From: Bagarius yarrelli
Lineage: Eukaryota > Chordata > Actinopteri > Siluriformes > Sisoridae
Direction: 5' to 3'
Length of the DNA: 64,000 bases
NCBI GenBank assembly: GCA_005784505.1
Contig: VCAZ01000030.1
Coordinates: 2,626,501 to 2,690,500, forward strand
The notes under the pieces were generated by a model. The model was not told the DNA's origin and searched no databases. It saw nothing but the letters and a program-made list of their open reading frames with translations. Below, piece after piece: positions 21,690 to 33,826 of this stretch. How positions within the stretch are numbered: position 1 is the first letter of the stretch; each line of letters starts with the position of its first letter. The translations under genes were made by a program, and so were the position numbers.

Positions 21690-21690
<1 letters not shown>

Positions 21691-21721
<31 letters not shown>
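21691..21721. repeat. (AC)n microsatellite
   Basis: An uninterrupted AC run in intron 1 of the scramblase gene. Confidence 0.9.
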
Positions 21722-21726
<5 letters not shown>

Positions 21727-22329
21727 AGCAATAATAGTTCATTTTTTCCCGCCTATAAAAACACGTGTTAATTCCCGCGTTGACCCTATGAGCTCCACCT
21801 GACAGTGCAGTGACGGACATTTTGTTTGCAGTGGGTTGTGTAATGTTGGCTTGTAGTATGTAAAGTATCTGTTAACCTTTATGTGCTATTGTGACTGCCA
21901 AATAAGATCAAACTAAATTAGTACCAGAATTAAGCGCTGCGGTACATGACATGAACAATGTGTAGGAACATCATGACCAGGGTTGAGAAGCTGTAACTTG
22001 GCAACTTCAGATCTCAAGCCTACGAACCGCTATATGATGCATATGGTACACTTTCAGGATTTTTAAAGTCACTTCTGAATTCTACCAAGTTTCCAGAAGA
22101 CATGTGTGATTTTTTTCCATTGCTTGTAAATAGCTAAATTCTGGATTGACATTTATGCTATACCCTCATATAATGATGAATTATTAACTTGATCTATCTA
22201 TGATTGCACACCGTTCTGTTGGGACATCAGCTGCACATTTTTATGCCTCTAAACATGAAGCCATACAAATTGGTTGTCAGTCAGACACCCTCTTGGCTAA
22301 TAGTTCAAGTTCCAGTTTAAAAAGCTTTA

Positions 22330-22550
22330 TTGTTATTTCAACCATATATAGCAGATGCATTAAACGGTGAAATTAATCAACGTTTCTCCAGGACCCCATG
22401 GTGCTACACAAAACAACACAGAATTTACACAAAACAAAGAAGAGCCACTTAGCAGAAGAACAACACAGAGCTAAGGACTAAAAAATAAATTAAGTCTTAG
22501 CAACATTAAGTGCATGTGTGCAACCTGGTGCAAATACAATACAAACATTA
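22330..22550. repeat. Interspersed repeat fragment
   Basis: 'AGCTTTATTGTTATTTCAACC ... GTTTCTCCAGGACCCCATGGTGCTACA' is a dispersed fish repeat end. Class uncertain. Confidence 0.45.
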
Positions 22551-22558
22551 CTCTAGAG

Positions 22559-22728
22559 CAGGGGTGGGCAATCTCGGTCGTGGAGGGATGGTGCTCCAAC
22601 TTGCCTTACCTGTAAGTTTCAAGTGTACCTAGCAAGACCTTCATTAGTTGGTTCAGGTGTGTTTAATTAGGATTGCAGCTAAACTGTGCAAAACACCGGC
22701 CCTCCAGGACCGAGATTGCCCACCCCTG
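22559..22728. mobile_element. hAT-type MITE with 8-bp target-site duplication
   Basis: Perfect 21-bp terminal inverted repeats starting CAGGGGTGGGCAATCTCGG. They are flanked by CTCTAGAG (22551-22558) and CTCTGGAG (22729-22736), an 8-bp duplication with one mismatch. 170 bp, non-coding. Confidence 0.85.
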
Positions 22729-23456
22729 CTCTGGAGAGTGCAAAAACAGACAAGGAACTCAGAGCCCGTCTCTGAGCAGACACATTCGCAGGGGTGCCTC
22801 GTGTTGAGTCAATTACCACTATGTTTTAACTCAAACTGTCAAAGAAAATAATAAACTTTTTTAAACAAATAAAGATTCTTGAGTCCAAGGTGAGAAGAGC
22901 AAAAAACTCCAATTTATTGCAGTCATCAAGCATTCAAAGGATTCACAGAAGGCAATCTGTTCAGCAATAAATGGCACAAGCAAAGTAAAGACCTCTGTAA
23001 CAGAGTACAATACCAAGGCAAATGCAAAGAGTTACTGTCAATCCTGCCCTTTTATACCTGCCGAATTTCAGCCCCCCTTTTGTTTTTAACTAACAAGTTC
23101 CCATTATTTTTCAACCTTTTTGAGTGTAAATGTAACTTATCTTTTTTTTCCTTATCCCAGAGTTACACTGCCTTTGAAGGTGCAGTCTCCTCATTAAAAA
23201 TGATTTACCATTAAAACTAATTATCTTTGTAAGATATCCATCCTCAAAAATGATTTACCATTAAAACCGAACGCTGACCTCTTGTTTGAAAAAAAAAACA
23301 ACAGTTCTTATATAAACCTGTTCACCTTCTGCACACAAATCGAGGCCTTGTTTCACTTTGTGGACTTTCTGCAATATTTTTCTACACAGCAATGCGTAAG
23401 TAAATTGAAAAACCATGACCAGTGGTACTCAATTAACTTTCCTTTCTTATCTCTAG

Positions 23457-23820
23457 CCCGCTTAACTACTGAACGTAGAGAGTACATCAGACGAATGTGG
23501 CATTCTCAGCTAGCCTGTCTAAGTGGGGAAATCAGTGTTTTTCTGGATCGTCTCTTCCATCTACATACACTCAACGAAACTTCATCTGTGCGTGTAACTT
23601 TTTCTCCTCGAACCTGTGATGTAGGAACCCAAACTGACAGTGTGATCCCTCCGGATCTCACTAACAGTGCTGGGCCCTTCATTCTGGTCAAACGGGTTCG
23701 TTGGGCCTCTCTCCCCAAGGCCATCACCGTTGTTTTTCTCTGACGATTCATCATCCAGTCTGATTCCCCCTTCTCCTCCTATCTGCCACACGGCCGACGA
23801 GGTTGATGTTATTCCACTTA
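23457..23820 (+). pseudogene. Unrecognised, frameshifted coding-like exon
   Basis: After the acceptor CTCTAG (to 23456) a frame runs RLTTERREYIRRMWHSQLAC ... CDVGTQTDSVIPPDLTNSAG and stops at 23743. Near 23690 another frame takes over with LSPRPSPLFFSDDSSSSL and ends at 23820-23823, suggesting a frameshift in a once longer protein. I do not recognise the family; it could be a transposon ORF1/gag-like piece or a lost host exon. It lies inside intron 1 of the scramblase gene. Confidence 0.35.
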
Positions 23821-24339
23821 ATTAGCGTATGGGGCTTTCCGATAAACCTGTTCCACTCTGTACCACTGTGTCTGTGTTTTTCTGATTTTGTATTACAACT
23901 ACACTACTTTTATTTGTGCACACACACTTCTATGATTAGTTATATTTTGGTAAACCTTTTTGATAGCACACCATCCTGTTCTTTTTCCTTTTTCCTTCTC
24001 CTACATCATAATTAGCTCACTCTTATTTCTTCTTTTTTAGTGCTACTCCTAATATGTATATTTTATAATTAGCTATTTATTAGTCATTATCATACTGGGT
24101 CTATCTCCTGCACAATTTTTAAGCATTTTTCAACAGCAGAACAATAAATAAAATAGCGCCGACCAGATTATAAAAAAATTGCTGCTCTAATAAAGCTGCT
24201 CTGGAGTTCAGACCTTCTGCTGTCTGTCTGAAGGTCTGGCTACATGAGACTGGGATTGTTAGTCACTTTTTAAAAGTTAGAAGAATCCACTTCTGAATGT
24301 GATGGAAAACATAAATCACAATGATCAACATGAGGCAAA

Positions 24340-24600
24340 GGCAGCATGGTGGCTTAGTGGTAAGCACTGTTGCCTCACAGCAAGAAGGCTGGGGTTAGAT
24401 TCCCAGGCAGTGGAGTTTGCATGTTCTCCTTGTGCTTGCAGTGGTTTACTCCGGGTACTCTGGTTTCCACCCACAGTCCAAAAACATGTACCTCTCCTGC
24501 CTTTCGCCCTTTTAGAGACGGCTGGGATTGGCTCCAGCAGATACCTGTGATGCTGAATTAGGGAATAACCGGGTATAGAAGATGAATGAATGAATGAATG
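24340..24600 (+). mobile_element. tRNA-like SINE / composite repeat
   Basis: GCATGGTGGCTTAGTGGTAAG with GGGGTTAGATTCCCAG (A/B-box-like), GAGTTTGCATGTTCTCC, CCACAGTCCAAAAACATG and a (GAATGAAT)n end: a very common fish repeat. Confidence 0.75.
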
Positions 24601-25227
24601 AACATAAGGCAATTTTGTTTAGCTGTGTTGACCAATTTATACTAATGAACACTCTACACTTATCATAAAAACCAGCCAATAGTTTTGCATATACTTTTTG
24701 AAATAAAAGCCTTTTTATATTAAAATGAGCTTCCATGATTTATCCTGCTCATGCTGTTTTAAGGCAAAATGTTAATAGGATAAATGAAACACTTTTCTGG
24801 CCTACTTACGAATAATTTCCCTTTCTCATGACTAGCCTACTTAAAGGCAAAGTGTATTAATTAAACTATTATAACTGTTGCTAATATCGTAGTAGGTGTA
24901 CAGATTAATAAGTAAATCCTTATTGAACATAGTATCACCTGTTTGACTAGCAAAAACCAAAGATTTGACTAGCAAAAGCTATGGATTTGATTAGTGGTTC
25001 CTGTTTCCTACATCTTATATGTAAAAGTATAAAAAGTGTAGACTAAATATTTTCTGTACCACGATCCCTATATTTTATTCTCAGATGTCTGGCAATGAAA
25101 GAAATGTATATAATTTTTAAATAGGTTTTAATCTGTTATTATTTTTTCTATTAAGAAATGTCATTTTTTGTGTGCAGACACCAGTCTCTACAAGGACAAG
25201 AAGTGTATTTACGCATCTTGCTGAAAC

Positions 25228-28200
25228 ATGTCGGCTCCAGGTAAATAGTTCCTGTTAATTATCTCGGGTGGCATGTGACCTTTCTACTTTATAATATGTG
25301 CACTGGTTTTGTGGTGATCCCTGACAAGACAAGTTAAATAAATATTCTTTTGCTTTTTTGATATTATGTTAAATTTGTATTATTGGTACACAGAAACTTG
25401 TTAAAATTTTTTTGCTATTTGAAAATATTTAATACAATTTACGTTATGTGGAATTTTGGAATGAGTCATATATATGTACATAACCACTGCTTTGTTCCAC
25501 AAATCTACGTAACTTTAAGTCTCATTGATTTGAATGTGATTTGAATTGCCCTCAACAACAGTATAAATTCATCCATGAAGGGTAAAGTGAGCAGCACTAA
25601 ATACGTTTTAAAGTTAATTAAGTTATACTATATAGTCTATAAATTTTGTATTTGGTGAGACAACGAACCAGTAGGCCAATGTAAATAAACGTGTGTGTTG
25701 ATTCCCCACGTACTATATTTGTATTCAAGCATCTCATCTGTTCAGTTTCCATTGTGACTTTAAAATAACACACAGTACACATTAATGTTTTACATAATGT
25801 TTTAATTATAAAGAACAAAACCTTTTTTCCAAACCAGCTCTAAAAGAGCAGTTTAAGAGAACAATACAGCTGTGTCATTCTTAGCCTGTCACCAATGAGG
25901 AAACAGTCTCGTCTCGTCCAACTGCATTCTGCCCCATTAGGGCTTATGTTAAACGCTATTGTGCTCTTGTGACTGTATTTTGGATTAGGCAGCTTGGAGC
26001 TGTCAAAAAGGACATTCTGTGTAAAGGATCTTGAAAAATGTCTTTACATTTTAAATGATGCATTCAGCATTTCATCATTCAAATCATTAACACATGTAGA
26101 TTTTGTGAGATTTTTTGTGTGGAAATGTTGCGCTTCTCTTTGAGTTTTGACAAACAAGACTCACACCCCAGTTTAAATAGACAAGGTTGAAGTTTTATAC
26201 TTAGCTCATTGTTAGTTAAGAATTTGAATCAAGCGAGTTAGGTTACACAACCCAGTCAGGTCTGGCACAGAATAGAACTCAGATATGAGGAAATTCCACT
26301 CCTACATCCTCTTTCATAAACTTACTGACCTCTTGTTCTGCTTGTCTGAGTATTACACAGCTACATAGTTTGTGTAACACCTCAATGACACACTTGCTTC
26401 TTTAAATTAAAAGTCATATTATTTTTACTCTTTTCGATCAGGTTATCCGTCCCCATACCAGTCATCATACCCTATGCCTCAAATGGGTGACTCTGTACAA
26501 CCTTACCCAGTGAGTGGTTACGGAGATCCTGGTCTCGCGCCTCCACCTGCAGGATTTCATATGGGCTACCAACCCAACCCAAATCAGCCAGTCATGTACC
26601 AGCCCAGCCCGGCTGGCCCACCACAGCAACCAATCCAAATGTCTCCATATGGAGGTAAATATCAAAAAGGAAATTTATTTAGATGATCGATTTATATATT
26701 ATTGATTTATGATAGATTTAATGTGTTAATATGTTGACGTAAGAAAGTGTAATGTACCACACAAATGCTAGATAAACAGCACACATGAACCTACTGCAAC
26801 CAAAGGGTACTAGGGTAATTATGGGTGCTTTACTGGTTAATAAAGAGCCCTTTCTTTCTGAGATGGGATTCTACATATATGGGATTTTAAAGGGACAAAT
26901 ATAGAACTAATTAATCTGCTAGAGGGAATTGTTTCAGGAGTTTGTGGTTAAAATTCAATGTGATGTTTTGGTGTTTTTTTAGGTAATGCTCCATCCCCTG
27001 CTGGCTCGAATGCAGTCACACCTTTATCAGTGCCAGTAGGCGTACCACCAGGTCTAGAATATTTAACGCAGGTAGTTCTGCTTTATTTTCATTTTTTATT
27101 ATTTTCTTGGTTGTGTTTATTTGGTCAATAACCAAGCATGATTACCTGAAATTTCAGATTGACCAGCTCCTGATTCACCAGAAAGTTGAGCTGTTGGAAG
27201 GTGAGTTTGTTTATGCGATGCTTAGCCTGGATGTTTTCTAAAAACATTGTGAGCTGAGTCAGAAAAATTTCCAAAATTTTTTTTTAGAATGCGACAATGG
27301 AAAGAAAAACACAGGAATTGCATAATTACAATAAGCAAACACATATTACATTTTTAAGCAGAAGTATTCAATGTCGAATTAAAAACTATAATTACCTTTC
27401 AAGTCTGATTATTTTAAACCGATTCATTTAATTCGCAGCATTCATTGGATTTGAGACCAACAATAAATACGAGATTAAAAACAGCATGGGCCAGAAGGTC
27501 TACAAGGCCAAAGAGAAGAATGACTGCTGCACCCGCAACTGCTGTGGTGCCATTAGGAGCTTTGACATGAAGATACAAGACAACATGGATCGTGAGGTCA
27601 TACGGCTGATTCGCCCCTTTCGATGTGCCTCCTGCTGGTTTCCTTGCTGCCTGCAAGAGGTATGAGTTTACTGTACTGTAAGTACAGAACCCAAAAAATT
27701 GCAGTCTGATTGGGTCTAAACATTTTATATTAGTACCTAAGGCTTTAACAAGCTTTATAGGGGGCAATCTAGTTACTAAATTTAGATATAATTAAATATT
27801 TATTTTAATAGCTGTTACTTAAAATGCATCAACTAAAACGTATCCCTGCAATCAGTTTATCCAGTCTAGCTGGTTTCACTCACTGATTTTTTGAAAGGAT
27901 AAAGACCAAAATAATTTTACATGGTCAATGTACCCAAATTATTGAATAAATAAATTCTAAATGAAAAAGGAAATGAAATTGATGTTGCCTAAAATGAAGA
28001 TTTAATAGTTAACTGTGTCTATCGTATGCATACTTCAAAATCCCATGCGAAAGTAGCAGATCATTCAGAACTTTTCACACACTAAGGATTTAAACATACT
28101 ACTTGCCTTGCGTACTCGTTTTTTTTACTATATATTATGCAAGTAGGGCAGGGTGGCTCTGAGGTGCTGAGTTGTTAATCTGAAGACCAGAAACACCTGG

Positions 28201-30136
28201 GTTCAAGCCCCACCTCCAGCAAGTCAACCACTGTTGGGTCCTTGAGCAAGACCCTTAACCCCTCCTGCTAAAGGGGCGCTGTATCATAGCTGACCCTGGA
28301 CTCTGACCCCCAACCTACTAAGATGGGATATGCGAAAAATGCATTTCATTGGCTCTGTACACGTACCTTCCACAATGAATTGAATATACTTATACTTAAG
28401 TCATTTTAAAGAGGGAACAACAGTTCAGGAAACCAAATAACAAACCCAAAAGTACAACAAATCGGAGAACACAAAAACAATTCGATATACGATACAAAAT
28501 AGCTAATCAGAAAACAACAATAATCTAGAAAACACAATAACAATTTATTACACAAAATAACAAATTTGAAAACAATTCAGGAAACAAACTGGAAAAGGTA
28601 GTTCTTACAGCTGATTGGATCAGACAGCTGTCATTTTAGCAGGCTGCTGTGGTAAAAGTGGATTTGTGTTTGTCTGAATGCGTAAAATATGTTGTCCATA
28701 CTGTAAATTCAAAGATGGCTTTCTCCCGAATGTCTGCAGAGAAAAAAATCTAAGTTGTTAATAGGTACTACAGAAATCTACTGTCTCAGGGTCAACTGAT
28801 GTTAGAGATATTTTAACAGGCTAAATGTGTCTTCTATTTACAATAACTGGAAATAAAATGAGTTAGATAAACAGTTTTCTGCTACCTGTATGTCGAGTGA
28901 CGGATGTCTTGTCCAATTAGTGGGCAGAATTCCATTCACAAATTATACCTACCTCTTCCGGTTTGTCTGAATTGTCGTTGTGTTTTAGGATTTGCTATTT
29001 TCCATTTGGTTTTCTTTTGTTTTCAGATTGTTTTTTTGTTCTTTCAATCTGTCTTTAAATATTAAATCTGTTTTTACTATCATTCTTATTCAAATTCAGT
29101 TTAAACTACTAATTTGCATGCACCTTTAAAGTAAAGCGATTTTTTTCCTGTCCGCAATCAGGAAATAACACATGATATTACCGTAATAAATGGAAACGAG
29201 ATGTTTAATGGTTTCCACGATTCTTCTAAGGCATGTACAGTTTTAAAGCCAAAATAAATAAAATATCTGAGCTTTAAATTGCTTCCTCTTAAATGTCCTC
29301 TGCTGCAACTTTTAATAATATGTATTTGATTTTCTTAAGATGGAAGTGCAGGCACCCCCTGGCACCACTATTGGGTATGTGTCTCAAGACTGGCATCCCT
29401 GTTACCCCAAATTCTCTATCAAGGGTGCCAACAAGGAGACGGTAATGAAGCTGGAGGGGCCCTGCTTAGCCTGCAACTGCTGTGGGGATGTTAACTTTGA
29501 GGTACACATCGAGCATTTTACATGTTACATTTTTAGAAAACCAAAGCTAAAACACATTTGTAATTGATTTTTAACATGTTTTGTGTTCTGAAAATAAGTA
29601 AGTAGAATAGGGTGTGTAAACACAAATGGCAGTAACCTGTTAATTTAAAAAAAATGTTACAATGAGTAAGTTTTACAAGTAATAAGAGTTACATTACTTT
29701 GATCTTACAGCTTTATTAAAACTTGAATTATACCTATTCTCATTTATGTCCATATTTGTTTCTTTAGCTAACAGGCAAGGATGGAGGAAAGCCCATTGGT
29801 CGAATCAGTAAGCAGTGGAGTGGACTACTTAAGGAGGCATTTACTGACACGGACAACTTCGGCATCCAGTTTCCCATGGACTTGGATGTAAAAATGAAAG
29901 CCGTTCTGATGGGAGCTTCCTTCCTTATTGTGAGTTTCAACATTGATGTGTTGTGAATGTAATGGAGAGCACAATGCGTTTATATCAAACACCCAAGAAA
30001 ATTTTTGTTTTATATTGGCCATGATGTTCTGTATGGACACAGTGCAGGTTTAATGTCTTATGTGCTTTTCTTGCAGGATTTCATGTTCTTTGAACAAGTG
30101 GGAGATTCCAATCAACGCAACACGGTCTTCTCTTAG
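25228..30136 (+). CDS. plscr3: Phospholipid scramblase, PLSCR3-like, eight coding exons
   Basis: Exons 25228-25240, 26442-26654, 26983-27071, 27158-27200, 27439-27659, 29340-29501, 29768-29929 and 30077-30136 join in frame to 320 aa. The ATG is in the exon beginning at 25178, after a non-coding exon 1. Residues 1-100 are Pro/Gly/Tyr-rich (MSAPGYPSPYQSSYPM). The conserved scramblase core follows: FIGFETNNKYEIKNSMGQ, the Cys clusters CCTRNCCG and CASCWFPCC (the usual palmitoylation region), VQAPPGTTIGYV, and near residues 274-285 the Ca2+-binding DTDNFGIQFPMD. A C-terminal hydrophobic helix (AVLMGASFLIDFMFFEQ) completes it. Scramblases of this family bind Ca2+ and are proposed to move phospholipids between bilayer leaflets; human PLSCR3 is mitochondrial. 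Assignment to PLSCR3 rather than PLSCR1 rests on the TNK1/SENP3/EIF4A1 neighbours. Confidence 0.9.
28146..28385 (+). mobile_element. tRNA-derived SINE with LINE-like tail
   Basis: Head GGCAGGGTGGCTCTGAGG, B-box GGGTTCAAGCCCC, body TTGAGCAAGACCCTTAACCC and GGATATGCG. Its tail, AAATGCATTTCATTGGCTCTGTAC, is identical over 24 bases to the 3' region of the LINE at 46760-47620. It lies in the intron after PLSCR3 exon 27439-27659. Confidence 0.85.
28420..29045. mobile_element. Possible MITE with long inverted ends
   Basis: ACAATTCAGGAAACAAACTGG at about 28574 is inverted at about 28953-28975 (ACAATTCAGACAAACCGGAAG on the minus strand). Outside these, A-rich AAAACACAA/AAATAACAA sub-repeats on the left face T-rich counterparts on the right. 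The termini are uncertain. Confidence 0.4.
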
Positions 30137-31285
30137 AAGTCAACACCCTTAAACAGGCTTTTGCTAATCATTCATTCCTCCATCCTTAATTTTTTTAATG
30201 ACACAAATTGAGACATTGAGAGAACTTTTTCTTTCCCCTCATTTTATAGTTTCACATCTGACCTACAAAAAACAAAAGGAAGTTCATATGACAGGAGAAA
30301 GCGATCAACCCAAACTAGTCTTTCACGTTTATCTTTCTTTGTTCCCAGATGAGACGCTTGCCATTTTTCTGACCCGCCTAATACCTTTAAGTTTAGAACG
30401 AATTGTAGTAGCGTTGATTTGTATCTTTTTGTTCTCATCCCAATCATAAGAAGGAATTTTATTGTATGATTGTATAGGTTTTTCATTTATCAGACTATAT
30501 CTTGCTTGAAAGCCACTTTTTGTTGTGCGTGTGTGTGCTTCCTCCTCTTTAGAGTGTTACACCTCTTTTTCTATTGTGACATTATATGATGCTATATATC
30601 TGTGTCCCTAACTTTGCATCCGGTTTCAGACAGGGATCTCCTCATGCCTAAACATTAATATTAGCTAATACTGATTTAGTGTTAGTTATAATATTTACTA
30701 AACAATACAGTTGATTAATAACTAAAGCATAAAGTGTGCTTAGTATTTAATTCTTGGCTCACAAACATTGAATAATGTACCAGTTATTTAGGAGAAACTA
30801 AGTAGTGACTGGAAGGACTCCACTACTAAAATGTTCTTCCATTTTTTAATGTATTTTTTGTGGTAGATGATGACATGACTAAGAAACCCACAGTGTTTGG
30901 AGCAGCAACAGACTTTGAAGTTTGGTGTAATAGGAAACAGAAGTCTGGTTTTCTGATAGTCAGACAGTTTCCCTAAATTCTTTCTACACCATGTGAGGCT
31001 TCTTAACATGGACAATCAAAAAATATAATGTTTTTTGTGGCTTTATAATATAAACTGATAAATGTACTACCACTCCATAAGCGTAATTTAGCCCTGTTGA
31101 AGACATGCTAAATGTTATCTAAACAACAAATTAATGACTAATCTTGTGTTGTGTAATTGCCTAAACTGATTTTTAATGCTAAAGTATAATCAAATTGAGT
31201 TAATGTTCGTAATTAATGAAGTCTTTCGTAAAAACGTTAAAGATTCTGGTATTTATATTTCCCCCATAAAGGCTTGCTGTACAAG

Positions 31286-31328
<43 letters not shown>

Positions 31329-31375
31329 TTACTGTATAATACAATATGCATGTTGATGTATGTGTAATAAACTGT
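30137..31375 (+). other. PLSCR3-like 3'UTR and downstream sequence
   Basis: No coding content. The likely UTR has a candidate AATAAA at 31366-31371, preceded by an (AT)n run at about 31289-31325. Confidence 0.45.
31289..31325. repeat. (AT)n microsatellite
   Basis: Uninterrupted AT dinucleotides. Confidence 0.9.
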
Positions 31376-31504
31376 AGTCTTTATAGGACTTTAAACATTA
31401 ACTTTAAGTGATTAGTCATTCACTTGTGATATTAGAATTTACACATAAATAAACTTCACTATGTTGATGATTAAGTGCAATGATTAATACTTACATAGTT
31501 ATTG

Positions 31505-32075
31505 TACATTTACAGCATTTAGCAGACACTCTTGTCCAGAGCGATGTACAAAAGTGCCTTAAGTCACATCTTTGAACAGATCAATACTGGTACAATAGTG
31601 CATCAAAGTGTAACAATCACAAAAAACTGTTGAAGGAGCAGCAAGGATACCTTTTTTTTTGTTAAATGTCAAGTACTAGTTATTTAATAATTCTGACATC
31701 GATGGGAATTTCATTCCACCATCTTGTTGTGCTATGCGAGGAGTGATGAGTGCTTGGAGGTAGGAAGGTGCCGCTCCGTTTTTGGCGTTGTAGGCAAGCA
31801 TGCGTGCAGCTACTGGGAGTGGAGGGAGCGCAGCAACGGGTGGTAGGTTGAAAACAACACGTGCAGCTCCATTCTGAATCATCTGACAGGAGCAAGTTGC
31901 AGTAGTGTAGTTTATAAATTACAAGAGACTGCACAAGCAACCAAGTTATCAGCATAACAACGCATTGAGAGTGGACAGAAAGATGCTGTGGTTGACCAAA
32001 TGCAGCTGGAAGGTCCAGAAGGATGAGGACAGATGACAGTTTGGATAATCTAGCTGCATGCAGCTTTTTAGTGAC
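31505..32075 (-). mobile_element. L2/CR1-like LINE 3' remnant
   Basis: The minus strand encodes MIQNGAARVVFNLPP, a degenerate LPVAARMLAYNAKNGAAPSYLQALI and RWWNEIPIDVR, all signatures of the region downstream of the LINE polymerase core. They are split across two frames. The 3' tail CTCTGGACAAGAGTGTCTGCTAAATG is shared with the SINE at 57938. Confidence 0.75.
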
Positions 32076-32970
32076 TGTCAAGAGGGCAGTCTCTGTAAAG
32101 TGAGCAGCTGTACAGAACTGTACATTGACACAACGGATATAACCTGGTGATTCAGCACCTTGCTGTTCCAGGTATTTGGAATAGTTTCTGTCTCACCCTG
32201 CTGGTTTAAAGTGTTTGTAAGAAAGTTGCTGGGCGTATTGAAAAGATGCACATGCTTCTGTATTTGTAAGACAAATTGCTGAAGAATGACTAAAATAGAA
32301 AAGGTGAAAACCACCATCTACTGTTTTTTTTACATAGGAAACAAAAAATATTAAAGATTTTTTTATTTACCTAATTATATCCAAATAACAAGAAATTGTG
32401 TTTTATGTCTTTGCACATGCTATGATTGCCAAATAACTAAATGTTTCTGCACTGTCAGATCTTTGGACATTGTTACACAATATACTTTATATGCATAATA
32501 TATAAATTTACTAACAAAATGCCATTAAATAACCTGTGAATTATTTGATTTATATTACATCTAAACAATGATACATACATGTCTATATGTAAACATGCTA
32601 AGTTACTTGGAAAATGTAGTGTATATCCAAACAACCAAATAACTTTTACTTGTTCCTTAGTTAGTGCTCAAAGGTTTTTTAAAAAAAATCATGTTATCTT
32701 AACCGGTTTTATTGTCCAGCCTGGTAAAATGTCTTTATTGCTAATAAATACAGTGGCCTTTAGTGGTGCCTGTTATGCTCTTCTTTGGTTTATAGTATAG
32801 TTTTTTTATTAACATATTCTGGTTACCAGGTTAATATATGATTTTATTTGTGCAATATTTAGGTCACTGGGTCACACTTTTTGTGATAATAGTTGTTTGT
32901 ATATGTTTGTCTGCAATAATTCTGCATTTAAAGCATAACATAACATAACAAAGATTAGAAAAAAGAGAAT
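32076..32970. other. Convergent spacer between PLSCR3 and TNK1
   Basis: AT-rich, with no gene or clear repeat recognised. Confidence 0.5.
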
Positions 32971-32971
32971 A

Positions 32972-32977
32972 TTTATT
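32972..32977 (-). terminator. Candidate poly(A) signal, TNK1
   Basis: Minus-strand AATAAA about 850 bases past the TNK1 stop codon; no nearer canonical signal was noticed. Confidence 0.4.
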
Positions 32978-33826
32978 TTCTTAATAATAAAATAAGGAGC
33001 CAGAACTGATTACACTACAGTTGTCTACCGTTTCAGCATTAAAGTACATTCATAAAAGTACAGAGTTTTAATTTAACACAGATTTAGAGACATACACATT
33101 CATCAATTTTCTTTCTATGAGACTATTACATCCAATTTAATAAAATTCTATTGTACCAGTGTTTTCTTTTAAAACAGTGTAAAGTCTGTTTCCCCCTTTC
33201 TCCCAACTATTTTGGCTCGCCTTACACTAAAGTGAAATACTTTTTTAAATCCTTCATTTTAATTGCTTTAGAGTGCTGATGTTAAAGGATTCACTATAGG
33301 GCGATCTGGATGCGGAGATGAATGTGCCCGACTCGCACCTTCAGCAGGTAGAGGGCAGTGCTGAGTTGCTACATCTTCTCAAAGACTGAAGCTGGATCAA
33401 CAAGCAGCGTTTAGGTCGTGCTGGGACATGTTTTCAGCTCAAAGGACACATGTCCTTGAAATGTCTAACTGAATCTGCAGTTTGAAACAGGTAATAGGGC
33501 AAGACTAGGTGTTGTCTGTTTACTCAAAAAACAAGGTGGGTGGCAAAAAAAAAAACCCAGCATCTTATTTTTGATATTGACCTTCTGCATGTTGCATGTT
33601 TTTTTAAATGGCCCTAAAACAGATTTACTGGGTCTGAAGCTTCTGTGTCCACAGATTGTGCTAGATTATGTCCTCCTAATACTTGGGACTGATCCAGCCT
33701 CAAAGCAAGTATAGCACCACAGTTGCGCAGCAGTGGTCAATAAAGCACTTCATTTATGCTCTCTTTTGCACAGGTTCCAAGTAAAGCTAACAAGGAAATC
33801 TTTGACTGAAATATTTCATTGTGTCT

